Assembly: GCF_004127445.1 (NCBI RefSeq)
Contig: NZ_QEXM01000040.1
Location: 184,885-248,884 of the forward strand
Length of the DNA stretch: 64,000 nucleotides
Origin: Streptomyces alfalfae
Lineage (GTDB): Bacteria > Actinomycetota > Actinomycetes > Streptomycetales > Streptomycetaceae
Direction of reading: 5' to 3'
The position numbers and the translations under genes are program-made. Under the pieces are notes generated by a model, which saw only the letters and a list, made by a program, of their open reading frames with translations, did not search any database and had not been told where the DNA came from. Positions 28,665 to 36,685 of the stretch are shown here, piece after piece; position 1 is the stretch's first letter; each line of letters opens with the position of its first letter.

Positions 28665-29015
28665 TCAGCACCAGCGCGGCACCTTGCCGATGTTGACGAT
28701 GTAGTGCGCGGAACCCCACGCCCAGGTGCCGTCGGTGAGCAGGTACCAGAGGTCGTTGTTGCCCACCCGGTCGCCCCGCGTCTTGCAGAAGATGGTGACG
28801 ACCTTGCCGTACGGCACGCTGCGGATCACGCGGCTGCCGCGGTGGGGGGCGTTGCGGAGCAGCAGGCCGTTCTTGGCGATGACGCGGCCCTTGTAGACGG
28901 GGGCCTTGTTGCCGGCGGTGTCCGCGGCGGCGGCGGGTCCGGTGAGGGGGAGTGCGGCGAGGGCGCCGCCGGCGGCCAGTACGCCGAGCCGGGTGGCAGT
29001 GGTTCGCAGGGGCAT
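28665..29015 (-). CDS. Secreted small SH3-domain protein
   Basis: 116 residues from ATG at 29013-29015 with GGAGGAG upstream. The signal peptide is about 1-30 (ending PAAAA). One bacterial SH3-like domain (about 40-115) shows GLLLRNAPHRGSRVIRSVPYGKVVTIFCKTRGDRVGNNDLWYLLTDGTWAWGSAHYI. Such exported domains bind wall components or proteins; there is no catalytic part. Two Cys (FCK and the C-terminal RWC) may form a disulfide. Confidence 0.88.
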   Translation of the reverse strand: MPLRTTATRLGVLAAGGALAALPLTGPAAAADTAGNKAPVYKGRVIAKNGLLLRNAPHRGSRVIRSVPYGKVVTIFCKTRGDRVGNNDLWYLLTDGTWAWGSAHYIVNIGKVPRWC

Positions 29016-29145
29016 GGGTTCTCCTCCGAGGGGCGAACGGGGCGGCCTCCGGCGCATGCGCGTGAGCCGCGGTGGGAGACGGCTTCCGGGAACTGCCCAT
29101 AAGCCGCAACTCACAGTAAAAGCGGCACGGTGCGTGCGCAAAAGC

Positions 29146-30513
29146 TCACGCCCCGCTGCGGGGCCCGCCCTCGCCGGGGCCGCGCCCGTCCCTCTTCTCC
29201 GGCGGTCTCCCGCCGCCGTGGTCCGGGTCCGCCGCGCCCGCCTCGTCGGCCGACTCCTCGTAGGGCAGCCGCAGGGTCGCGACGGCGCCGCCGTCGGGGG
29301 CGTTGGCGAAGGTCAGCCGGGCGCCGAGGACCGCGGCCTGGCCGAGCGCGATGGTCAGCCCGAGGCCGTGCCCCTTGGTCGTGCCCTCCGTCCTGAAGCG
29401 CTGCGGGCCGTGCTCCACGAGGTAGCCGGGGTAGCCGCCGCCGTGGTCCCGCACGGTGACCACGGGCCCGTCGACCGAGACCCGCACCGGCGCCCTGCCG
29501 TGCTTGAGGGCGTTGCCGACGAGGTTGCCGAGGACCCGTTCCAGACGCCGCCGGTCCGTCTCCACGGTGACGTCGCGGACGACGGTGAACTCCACCCCCT
29601 CGCCCGAGGCCCGCGCCACGCGCTCCGCCAGTGGAGCGAGGCGGTGCGCGTCGAGGTCCACCCGCTCGCTCCTCGCGTCGAGCCGGGAGATCTCCAGGAG
29701 GTCCTCGGTCAGGACGCGCAGGGCGGCCACCCGGTCCCGCACCAGCTCCGTCGGCCGCCCCGGCGGCAGCAGCTCCGCCGCGGCGTGCAGGCCGGTCAGC
29801 GGCGTCCGCAGCTCGTGCGCCACGTCGGCGGTGAACCGCTGCTCGCTCAGGAGCTTGCCCTGGAGCGAGGAGGCCATGGTGTCGAGCGCCCCGGCGACCG
29901 CGGCGACCTCGTCCTGGCGGCGCGCCGGCTCCTTGGTGCGGGGGTCGTTGACGCGGGCGTCCAGGGCGCCCCTGCTGATCTTCCTCGCGACCTGCGCCGT
30001 CAGATGCAGCCGCCGGGTCACACGGGTCACGGCGAACGCCCCGACCAGCAGCGTCGCGCCGATCGCGAGCACGGAGGAGCCGAGGATCGCCCGGTCGAGC
30101 CCGTCGATGGTGCGGGCGCCCTGCGCGTAGTCCACCTGGACGGCGAGCGCCCGGCCCCCGTCCGCGGGCCCGGCCGCCCACATGGTCGGCCGCGACTCGT
30201 GGGCGGCGACCATCGTGCCGCGCTCACCGCCCACCGCGAGGTCCCGCAGCCGCTCGGGCAGCCCGTCCGGGTCGACGCCCGCGCCGGGCCCGAGCCGGTC
30301 GCCCGCCTCGTACCGCTCGGTGACCTCTTCGAGGCGCGAGAGCGCGCGCTCCCGTGCCTGGCCGACGGTCTGGTCGGTCACCGAGACGTGCACGAGCGCG
30401 CCGAGCAGGGCCGCGAGCGCGCAGCACATGACGGTGATGAAGACGGCGGCCTTCCAGGTGAGCGACGCCGTCCAGGCGGGGAACCGCGGTCCGCGCGGCC
30501 GCCGCCGGCTCAT
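29146..30513 (-). CDS. Sensor histidine kinase with extracytoplasmic domain, no adjacent regulator
   Basis: 455 residues. Membrane helices lie at about 22-44 and 147-168 around a roughly 100-residue external domain. HAMP follows, then H-box VAHELRTPLTG with His near 231, N-box NLVGNALKHG near 334, G1-like VRDHGGGYPG and G2 KGHGLGLTIA. The C-tail is Gly/Asp/Arg-rich. ATG at 30511-30513 overlaps the lipoprotein stop (ATGA), so the two are coupled. No response regulator is encoded beside it, unlike the CseB/CseC-type arrangement this otherwise recalls. Confidence 0.9.
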   Translation of the reverse strand: MSRRRPRGPRFPAWTASLTWKAAVFITVMCCALAALLGALVHVSVTDQTVGQARERALSRLEEVTERYEAGDRLGPGAGVDPDGLPERLRDLAVGGERGTMVAAHESRPTMWAAGPADGGRALAVQVDYAQGARTIDGLDRAILGSSVLAIGATLLVGAFAVTRVTRRLHLTAQVARKISRGALDARVNDPRTKEPARRQDEVAAVAGALDTMASSLQGKLLSEQRFTADVAHELRTPLTGLHAAAELLPPGRPTELVRDRVAALRVLTEDLLEISRLDARSERVDLDAHRLAPLAERVARASGEGVEFTVVRDVTVETDRRRLERVLGNLVGNALKHGRAPVRVSVDGPVVTVRDHGGGYPGYLVEHGPQRFRTEGTTKGHGLGLTIALGQAAVLGARLTFANAPDGGAVATLRLPYEESADEAGAADPDHGGGRPPEKRDGRGPGEGGPRSGA

Positions 30514-31256
30514 CGCCCGCCGCTCTCGGACGGCGTGGCCCCCGGGCTCGCCGAAGGGGAGGGGCGCGGGGTGCGCGGCCGTGGCGCGTCCGGCGCCCGC
30601 ACGATCTCGTCGCTCGTCGGCAGCATCGCCTTCTGGTGGGCGTCCCAGGACCAGACCGTGTGGTACTCGTATCCCGGGAGGCTGGAGACGGCCCGGATGA
30701 TCAGGTCGCGCCCGGCGAGCTCCACTCCGAGCACGGCGTCGCTCATCTCCATGATCTGCGTGAGCTGCCGCCCCTCCTCGGCGTACACACGGATGTCGAG
30801 GTTGTCGTCGGACGTGGAGACGCCGACGATCAGATCGTCCTTGTCGTCGCCCGTCAGATCCCGGTAGTACGCCTTGAGCACCGGGCACCGCTCCCGGGTG
30901 CCGGTGCTCTCCGCGGCGCAGTCCGCCAGGCGGTCGAGGGTCTTGCGGTAGGCGCTGTCGGAGGTCTCGTACATCCCCGGGTTCTCCTGGTAGTCCGCGC
31001 GGACGACGTCCACCGGGTCCACCTCGCGCAGGTCGCCGCCGGGCACCTCGACGCCCTCGACCTTCACCGCCTCTATGGCGCCGTAGTCCTCCGCGGGCGC
31101 GGAAGGGGGCGGCAGGTCGGGCCAGAGGTGCGTGGGGCCCTGGGCGGTGGGCGTCGGCCCGGCGCCGCGCAGACCGCCCGGGTCGCCGCAGCCGCCGGCC
31201 AGCAGGACGACGGCAGCGGCGAGCGCGGTCGCGAGCGCGGGCCGGCTGCGGTTCAC
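30510..31256 (-). CDS. Lipoprotein coupled to the sensor kinase
   Basis: 248 residues. Lipobox LLAGGC gives a lipidated Cys near 23. A Pro/Thr-rich linker follows, then a beta-rich domain with DLTGDDKDDLIVGVSTSDDNLDIRVYAEE, a Ca-binding-like DxTGDDKDD loop often seen in FG-GAP/integrin-like repeats, and a Pro/Ser-rich C-tail. It sits outside the membrane and, given the four-base overlap with the kinase gene, probably modulates that kinase, as CseA does for CseC. That role is by analogy only. Confidence 0.87.
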   Translation of the reverse strand: MNRSRPALATALAAAVVLLAGGCGDPGGLRGAGPTPTAQGPTHLWPDLPPPSAPAEDYGAIEAVKVEGVEVPGGDLREVDPVDVVRADYQENPGMYETSDSAYRKTLDRLADCAAESTGTRERCPVLKAYYRDLTGDDKDDLIVGVSTSDDNLDIRVYAEEGRQLTQIMEMSDAVLGVELAGRDLIIRAVSSLPGYEYHTVWSWDAHQKAMLPTSDEIVRAPDAPRPRTPRPSPSASPGATPSESGGR

Positions 31257-31612
31257 TGCACTCCTGCCTGCCGCGGGGCGCGGCCTGTCGTGGCGCCAGG
31301 CCTGTCGTCACGTCACCTGGTCGGCGTAGAGGACGATGGTGTCAGAGGTCTCCCGCCCACGATCGGCCCGCCACGGCCGAGCGGGCACGACACGGGTCGC
31401 ACGGACGCCCCGTACACCTTATGGCGGGAGAAGTCCCCCTTGTCCACCTGCCGGTCCTCCGGCGGCCGTGCGCCGGTCTCCCCGCGTCCGGCGCGGCGCC
31501 GGCGCCCGACCGGCCACGACCGGCGTGAACGCGCCTCAACCGCGCCTGTGCGCCGCCGGGTTCTTGCACCGGCGGCGCACGGGCTGTTCCCATGGTCGGG
31601 GGGTGTTGCGGC
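31257..31612. other. 356-bp divergent intergenic region with a strong hairpin
   Basis: No gene is supported here. It separates the lipoprotein/kinase operon from the NERD gene. The notable element is the 11-bp perfect inverted repeat described separately at 31549-31579. Confidence 0.55.
31549..31579 (+). promoter_or_regulatory. 11-bp perfect inverted repeat upstream of the NERD gene
   Basis: TGCGCCGCCGG (31549-31559) and CCGGCGGCGCA (31569-31579) are separated by nine bases. The 3' arm ends 33 bp before the ATG at 31613. It may be a leader hairpin, an operator or an upstream terminator; there is no T-run. Confidence 0.6.
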
Positions 31613-32422
31613 ATGAGCGGACTGCGCGTCCTACCGGCCTGGCGGCACGGGCAGGAGCGGTGGTACGTCCTCGGCGCGGACGGCGGGACCGTGGCGTGGT
31701 ACGACCGCGACTCCGCCCGCGTCAACCTCATCGGCGAGCACCGCGAAGAGGACGTCCTGCGCGCCCTCGGCCCCTTCCTGACCGGCCATGTCACGGTCGG
31801 CCCGCCGCCGCTGCCGACCCCCGCCGAGATGACCCGCCTCGCGCTCCACCCCGACGACGACCTCGCGCCCAACCGCCCCGGCGAGGCACTGCACATCGCC
31901 CTGGAGCGCGAGGCTCCGCCCGCCCGGCGGCTGCGCTCCGACGCCCGCCACCGCGCGCTCACCGCGGAGCGTGCGGTCGGCGGCGCCCTCGAGGAGCTCG
32001 AAGGGGCGGGCTGGCGGGTGCTGCACTCGGTGCCGCTGCCCGGCGGCGCCCGCATCCACCACCTGCTGATCGGTCCCGGCGGCCTCTTCTGCGTGGCCGC
32101 GCTCGCCGTGCGCAGGCGCCGGGTCCGCATCGCCGACCCGATGGTCACCGTCGGCCGGGGCCGGCCCGCCCCGCTGCTGCGCACGCTCCGCTCCGACGCC
32201 GGACGCGCCTCCTTCGCGCTGACCGCCGAGGTGCGGCCCGTCCTGGCGCTCGCGGGCACGGGCGCGGCCGACCTCGGCGTGGCGGCGCCGCCACGCGACG
32301 TGCGGGTGCTGCGGGACGGCGACCTGGCCTCGCTCGCCCGCCTCGGCGGCCAGCTGAAGCCGGCCGACGTGGAGGCCCTGCACGCCCTGGCCAGGGACCG
32401 CCACACCTGGCGGCGCGTCTGA
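31613..32422 (+). CDS. NERD (nuclease-related) domain protein
   Basis: 269 residues from ATG 31613. The N-terminal part (about 1-110) has WYVLGADGGTVAWYDRDSARVNL and no known fold. The C-terminal part resembles the NERD domain: LTAERAVGGALEEL, WRVLHSVPLPGGARIHHLLIGPGGLFCVAAL, which in the family forms a restriction-endonuclease-like fold. The D/E-x-K residues are not clear, so nuclease activity is unproven. It is a single-gene unit. Confidence 0.75.
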   Translation: MSGLRVLPAWRHGQERWYVLGADGGTVAWYDRDSARVNLIGEHREEDVLRALGPFLTGHVTVGPPPLPTPAEMTRLALHPDDDLAPNRPGEALHIALEREAPPARRLRSDARHRALTAERAVGGALEELEGAGWRVLHSVPLPGGARIHHLLIGPGGLFCVAALAVRRRRVRIADPMVTVGRGRPAPLLRTLRSDAGRASFALTAEVRPVLALAGTGAADLGVAAPPRDVRVLRDGDLASLARLGGQLKPADVEALHALARDRHTWRRV

Positions 32423-32446
32423 GGCGCCGCTCCCCCTCCGGTCAGC

Positions 32447-32875
32447 TCACAGGTTGTCCCCCCAGCCGCCCTGGATCATGGTCTGGAAGGCCCAGGAGCC
32501 GCCGCGCCTGATCAGGATGTCCGCGTAGCGCAGGCGCTGCGTCCCCTCGTCCGTCGTCATCACCGAGTCGGTGAACACGACGGCCATCGCGGGGGAGAGG
32601 AAGACCGGTGTGCGCGTGGACTCGAAGGTGATGTCCGCGCTGCCCTCCCCCATCACGTGCGTCATCGTCGCCACGAACTGCTCCCGGTCCCACTGCGCCG
32701 CCCGTCCGTCGCCCGCGGAGTCGTCGCTGACGAGGTTGAGCGGGAAGGCGGCCAGGTCGGCCATGCGCTCCACGTCGCGCTTCGCGCTGTGGGCGTCGTA
32801 CTCGGCGAACCAGGCGTCCAGGCTCGCGCGGTCCTCGTCGGTCGGGATGTATCCGGTCTCGGGCAGAACGGTCAT
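32447..32875 (-). CDS. SnoaL/DUF4440-like small protein (SgcJ/EcaC family)
   Basis: 142 residues from ATG at 32873-32875 with GGAG nearby. A cone-shaped NTF2-like fold is indicated by DRASLDAWFAEYDAHSAKRDVERMADLAAFPLNLVSDD, FVATMTHVMG and a C-terminal LRYADILIRRGGSWAFQTMIQGGWGD. Family members are ligand-binding or cyclase-like; the function here is unknown. The promoter is bracketed by two TCAA-TTGA operators, so the gene is probably tightly controlled by a MarR-type regulator. Confidence 0.85.
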   Translation of the reverse strand: MTVLPETGYIPTDEDRASLDAWFAEYDAHSAKRDVERMADLAAFPLNLVSDDSAGDGRAAQWDREQFVATMTHVMGEGSADITFESTRTPVFLSPAMAVVFTDSVMTTDEGTQRLRYADILIRRGGSWAFQTMIQGGWGDNL

Positions 32876-32920
32876 GCGGTCTCCTTCGTTCGGCTGTCGC
32901 GGTGTCGCGGCGTGCTGTCG

Positions 32921-32977
32921 TCAAGTTTGACTACTGACGCAGAAGGTATGCCTCGCAAGGCGTCTAGTCAAACTTGA
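32921..32977 (-). promoter_or_regulatory. Promoter flanked by two perfect mirror operators (MarR-like)
   Basis: On the minus strand, -35 TTGACT (32971-32966), 17 bp, then -10 TACCTT (32948-32943). TCAAGTTTGACTA (plus strand 32921-32933) and TAGTCAAACTTGA (32965-32977) are exact inverted copies with a 31-bp spacer. Each contains a near-palindromic TCAA-NN-TTGA. One copy covers the -35 element and the other covers the start-site region. Confidence 0.82.
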
Positions 32978-33023
32978 TTAAGCGTGACGCCCGTCACACG
33001 GGTGTTCCCTGGGTGGCTGCCCG

Positions 33024-33911
33024 TCAGCGGAAGCGGACCACGACCGCCGTCGCGTGCCGTGTGGTGTTCTGCCGGACCTCGGCCATGACCGCCGGCTCCT
33101 CCGGCAGTGCCGCGTACGTGATCTCGCCGATGCCGATCGCCGTCGCCACCCCCTCGCCCGCCGGGTCCGGCAGCACCCGGGAGGCCTCCGCGCGCACCTC
33201 GGGGGAGAGCGGCGACGACACCACCGGGGCGCCGTCGCCGGGCAGGGCGAGGACGAGCGCCTGGGGACGCCCCGGAGGTCCCGTGCAGCCGATCACCACG
33301 GCGTCCCGGGTGTCGCTGTGCCGCAGCTTCAGCCACGCGCGCGTGCCGCTCCGGTACGCCCCGTCGAGCCGCTTCGCCACCAGCCCCTCGACACCGGTCT
33401 CCGGCAGCGTCTCGTACCAGGTCAGCGCGGTGTCCCGGTCGGTCGTCGACGGAACCGCCTGGAGCGGCGGCCCCCAGGGCGCGAGCAGCCGTACGAGGCG
33501 GGCGCGCCGTTCCGCGTACGGCAGCCGGCGGCAGTCGTCGCCGCCCTCCGCGAGCAGGTCGAACGCCGCGTACGACGCGGGCAGGGCGCGCGCGAGGGCG
33601 CCCGCGCGCAGCGGGGTCGCCGCTGCCCGCTGCTGCACGGCGGCGAAGTCGATGCGCCCGCCGGACCAGACCACGACCTCGCCGTCGAGGACGGCGCCCG
33701 CGGGCAGCCGGGCCGCGGCGCGCTCCAGGTCCGGGAAGGCCGCGGTGACGTCGCGCCCGGAGCGGGCCTGGAGCGTCACCTGCCCGGCCTCGTCCAGGAG
33801 GATGACCATGCGGTGACCGTCGAACTTGGGTTCGTACGCCCAGCCGTCCCCCTCCGGCAGCGCGGTCACGCTCTCCGCCAGGGCGACCCGCACCGGCTGC
33901 CGCAGGGTCAT
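33024..33911 (-). CDS. ATP-dependent DNA ligase (LigD ligase-domain type)
   Basis: 295 residues. Adenylation motif I is EPKFDGHRM, with nucleotidyl Lys near 29. Motif III is ASYAAFDLL, motif IV is ETGVEGLVAKRLDG, and motif V is RAWLKLRHSD. An OB-fold follows. It seals DNA ends in bacterial NHEJ. ATG at 33909-33911 overlaps the polymerase stop (ATGA), giving a coupled pol-lig pair, a split version of LigD without the phosphoesterase domain. Confidence 0.92.
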   Translation of the reverse strand: MTLRQPVRVALAESVTALPEGDGWAYEPKFDGHRMVILLDEAGQVTLQARSGRDVTAAFPDLERAAARLPAGAVLDGEVVVWSGGRIDFAAVQQRAAATPLRAGALARALPASYAAFDLLAEGGDDCRRLPYAERRARLVRLLAPWGPPLQAVPSTTDRDTALTWYETLPETGVEGLVAKRLDGAYRSGTRAWLKLRHSDTRDAVVIGCTGPPGRPQALVLALPGDGAPVVSSPLSPEVRAEASRVLPDPAGEGVATAIGIGEITYAALPEEPAVMAEVRQNTTRHATAVVVRFR

Positions 33912-34807
33912 CGCGCGCTCCCCGTCGGCAGCGCCCTGGCCAGCCCGCGGTCGAAGAGGGGGGCCAGCAGGTCGCCGCCGTGTTCCGCGACGCGGGGCGC
34001 GATGTCGCCCGCGGTGAAGACGAGCTGCCCCGGCTCCTCGCACGCCTCGATCTCCTTCCACGTCACGGGCGCGGAGACGGTCGGCTCGCTGCGGGCCCGC
34101 AGGGTGTAGGGGGTGGCGGTCGTCTTGGCGGCGGCGTTCTGGCTGAAGTCGACGAAGACCTTGCCCGGACGCAGGCTCCGCGTCATGCGGTGCACGACCA
34201 GCTCGGGGAACTCCTGCTCGGCCTCGACGGCGAGGGCCTTCGCGTACGCCGTGACCCGTTCGGAGGGCGTCGGCTCCAGCGGGGCGAGCAGATGGAGGCC
34301 CTTGCTCCCGGACGTCTTCGCGTACACGTGGAACCCGTCGGCCCGCAGCCGGTCCCGCAGCCAGAGCGCGGCCCGGCAGCACTCCACGACGGTGGCCGGT
34401 GGGCCCGGGTCGAGGTCGAGCACCAGCCGGTCCGCCCGCGCCGGAGCCTCGGCCCGCCACTGCGGGGTGTGGAACTCCGTCACCGTGTTGGCCGCCCACA
34501 TCAGCGAGGCCAGATCCTGCACGAGGACCTGGCGGGTGGCGCCGTCGGAGCGCGTCACCTCGGCGGTCGGCAGCCAGTCGGGGGCGCCCGGCGGCACGTT
34601 CTTGGCGAAGAAGCTCTGGCCTTCGGGCCCGTCGGGGTAGCGCAGGAAGGAGACGGGACGGTCGCGGAGGTGGGGGAGGAGGACCTCGGCCGTGGCCGCG
34701 TAGTAGTGCAGCACCTCGCCCTTGGTGAAGCCGCTCGCGGGATAGATGACCTTGTCCAGGTTGCTGAGCGAGAGCCTTCGCCCCTCCACCTCTGTGATCG
34801 GCGTCAT
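33908..34807 (-). CDS. LigD-type NHEJ polymerase (primase-polymerase domain)
   Basis: 299 residues from ATG at 34805-34807. Landmarks of the LigD polymerase domain: LSNLDKVIYPASGFTKGEVLHYY, FFAKNVP, LVLDLDPGPP with the metal-binding Asp pair, YAKTSGSKGLHLLAPL, and VFVDFSQNAAAKTTATPYTLRA. It fills and extends broken ends with ribonucleotides and is recruited by Ku. The Ku gene starts divergently 59 bp away, so one short region holds both promoters. Confidence 0.93.
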   Translation of the reverse strand: MTPITEVEGRRLSLSNLDKVIYPASGFTKGEVLHYYAATAEVLLPHLRDRPVSFLRYPDGPEGQSFFAKNVPPGAPDWLPTAEVTRSDGATRQVLVQDLASLMWAANTVTEFHTPQWRAEAPARADRLVLDLDPGPPATVVECCRAALWLRDRLRADGFHVYAKTSGSKGLHLLAPLEPTPSERVTAYAKALAVEAEQEFPELVVHRMTRSLRPGKVFVDFSQNAAAKTTATPYTLRARSEPTVSAPVTWKEIEACEEPGQLVFTAGDIAPRVAEHGGDLLAPLFDRGLARALPTGSAR

Positions 34808-34866
34808 ACGATGAGAGTCGCACAAATCGCCACAAACTCCTCGACGCGAAATGAGAGGTGCCGGAC

Positions 34867-36210
34867 GTGCGGTCGATCTGGAACGGCGCGATCTCCTTCG
34901 GCCTGGTCAGCATCCCCGTCAAACTGGTGAACGCCACCGAGAACCACTCGGTCTCCTTCCGCCAGGTCCACATGGAGGACGGCGGACGCATCCGCTACCG
35001 CAAGGTGTGCGAGGCGGAGGACCGCGAGGTGGATTCGGCGGAGATCGGCAAGGGGTACCAGGACGCGGACGGCTCGATCATCCCGATCACGGACGAGGAC
35101 CTGGCCTCGCTGCCGATCCCCACGGCCAAGACGATCGAGATCGTCGCGTTCGTCCCCGCGGACCGCGTCGACCCGCTCCAGATGGACACCGCGTACTACC
35201 TCTCGGCCAACGGGGTGCCCGCCACCAAGCCGTACACGCTGCTGCGCGAGGCGCTCAGGCGGACCGACAAGGTGGCCCTCGCGCGGTACGCGCTCCGGGG
35301 CCGGGAACGGCTCGGCATGCTGCGCGTGGTCGACGACGTGATCGCCATGCACGGGCTGCTGTGGCCCGACGAGATCCGGGAGCCGGAAGGGGCGGCGCCC
35401 GACGCGCGCGTCACGGTCCGCGACGCCGAACTCGACCTGGCGGACGCCCTGATGGACACGCTCGGCGAGGTCGACATCGCCACGCTCCACGACGACTACC
35501 GCTCGGCGGTCGAGGAACTGGTCGCCGCGAAGGTGCAGGGCGGTACGACGACGGAGCGGGCCCCCGCCGCCGATACGGGCGGCGGCAAGGTCATCGACCT
35601 CATGGCCGCCCTGGAGAACAGCGTCCGGGCGGCGCGCTCGGCGCGGGGCGGGGAGGCGGAAGCCGGGCAGGCCGCCGAGGAGGGCCCGGTCGCGGAGGTG
35701 ACCCGGCTGTCCTCGCGGGGCGCGAAGCGGGCAGGGAGCGAGGCCGCCCCCGCCAAGGCGCGGGCCCGGGGCGGGGCGGCGGGCAAGGCCGCCCCGACCG
35801 GAGCCGCCGCCCGAGGCAGGGCTCCCGCGAGCAAGGCTTCCTCGGGCGGGGCGTCCTCGGGCAAGGCTCCTGCGGGCAGGGCTTCTGCCGCCAAGCCGGC
35901 CGCTGCGGGCAGCGCTTCCTCCGCCAAGTCGGCCTCCGCGGCCAAGGATTCACCGGCCGAAGCGGGCGGCGCCGGCTCTCGGGACGGCTCCGCCAAGCGG
36001 GCCGGCGCCAAGAAGGCGGCCGCCAAGAAGGCGGCCGCCAAGAAGACGACCACGGGGCGGACCGCCGGAGGGAAGGCGGCCGGAGGGAAGGCCGCCGCAG
36101 GGAAGGCGGCTCCGGCTGAGGCGGCTCGGGCCAAGGCGGCTCCGGCTAAGGGCGGAAAGAGCGCGGCCCCGGCGAAGAAGGGCGCCGCCAAGCGCCGCGC
36201 GTCGGCGTGA
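34867..36210 (+). CDS. ku: Ku protein of bacterial NHEJ with long basic C-tail
   Basis: 447 residues from GTG 34867, with GAGAGG eight bases upstream, giving the family start MRSIWNGAISFGLVSIPVKL. Residues 1-230 form the Ku core (IRYRKVCEAEDREV, LMDTLGEVDIATLHDDYRSAVEELV). Residues about 235-447 are a low-complexity Ala/Lys/Ser/Gly tail with AKKAAAKKA blocks like histone H1 or HupB. The dimer threads onto DNA ends and recruits the ligase and polymerase encoded divergently. The tail is long for a bacterial Ku and probably adds sequence-independent DNA binding. Confidence 0.95.
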   Translation: MRSIWNGAISFGLVSIPVKLVNATENHSVSFRQVHMEDGGRIRYRKVCEAEDREVDSAEIGKGYQDADGSIIPITDEDLASLPIPTAKTIEIVAFVPADRVDPLQMDTAYYLSANGVPATKPYTLLREALRRTDKVALARYALRGRERLGMLRVVDDVIAMHGLLWPDEIREPEGAAPDARVTVRDAELDLADALMDTLGEVDIATLHDDYRSAVEELVAAKVQGGTTTERAPAADTGGGKVIDLMAALENSVRAARSARGGEAEAGQAAEEGPVAEVTRLSSRGAKRAGSEAAPAKARARGGAAGKAAPTGAAARGRAPASKASSGGASSGKAPAGRASAAKPAAAGSASSAKSASAAKDSPAEAGGAGSRDGSAKRAGAKKAAAKKAAAKKTTTGRTAGGKAAGGKAAAGKAAPAEAARAKAAPAKGGKSAAPAKKGAAKRRASA

Positions 36211-36212
36211 TT

Positions 36213-36242
36213 CCGCCGGGGCGGCGAGACCGGCCCCGGCGG
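36213..36242 (+). terminator. Terminator-like hairpin after ku
   Basis: CCGCCGGGGC (36213-36222) pairs perfectly with GCCCCGGCGG (36233-36242) across a 10-base loop, just after the ku stop. A short TTT follows a few bases later. Confidence 0.75.
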
Positions 36243-36377
36243 CGCGGTTTACGCGGAGGGGCAAATTGCAAACCGCAGCCGCGACACCTGCGGCCCTCCG
36301 GGCGTGAAGCGATGCGCGGCCCGGATTCCCCCCTCACGTAATCCGGTCAAATCACACACTTACCCCCTCGGTGACCC

Positions 36378-36393
36378 TGTGATCAATGTCACA
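36378..36393. promoter_or_regulatory. Crp-type palindrome upstream of the NRPS operon
   Basis: TGTGATCAATGTCACA is TGTGA-N6-TCACA. It also fits the Streptomyces Crp motif GTG-N6-G-N-CAC as I remember it. It lies 85-100 bp upstream of the mbtH ATG. A possible -35 TTGATG at 36399-36404 follows directly, with a weak -10 AAGGAT at 36422-36427. Confidence 0.7.
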
Positions 36394-36477
36394 AAGCCTT
36401 GATGGAATTAGGCCTCCGCGCAAGGATTCCTGCGGACGTAAAGGGATTCTTTGAGATTACCGGGGGGTTCAAGGTAA

Positions 36478-36684
36478 ATGGCGGGGAATCCATTCGAAGA
36501 TGAGAGTGGTCAATATCTGGTGCTCGTCAACGACGAGAACCAGCACGCCCTCTGGCCCGCGCCGCTCGACGTGCCGGCGGGCTGGGAGGTGGCACAAGAG
36601 GCGAGTTCACGGGCCGATTCACTGGCCTATGTGGAGCGGAGCTGGACGGACATGCGTCCGGCGAGCCTGATATCCGGTTCCTGA
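36478..36684 (+). CDS. MbtH-family NRPS accessory protein
   Basis: 68 residues. Family landmarks are NPFEDESGQYLVLVNDENQHALWP, VPAGW and SWTDMRPASL, with the conserved Trp residues. It binds adenylation domains and allows their folding and activity. As the first gene of the operon, after a 268-bp, relatively AT-rich leader region, it probably serves all four adenylation domains encoded downstream. Its stop is one base before the GTG of the exporter gene. Confidence 0.97.
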   Translation: MAGNPFEDESGQYLVLVNDENQHALWPAPLDVPAGWEVAQEASSRADSLAYVERSWTDMRPASLISGS

Positions 36685-36685
36685 C

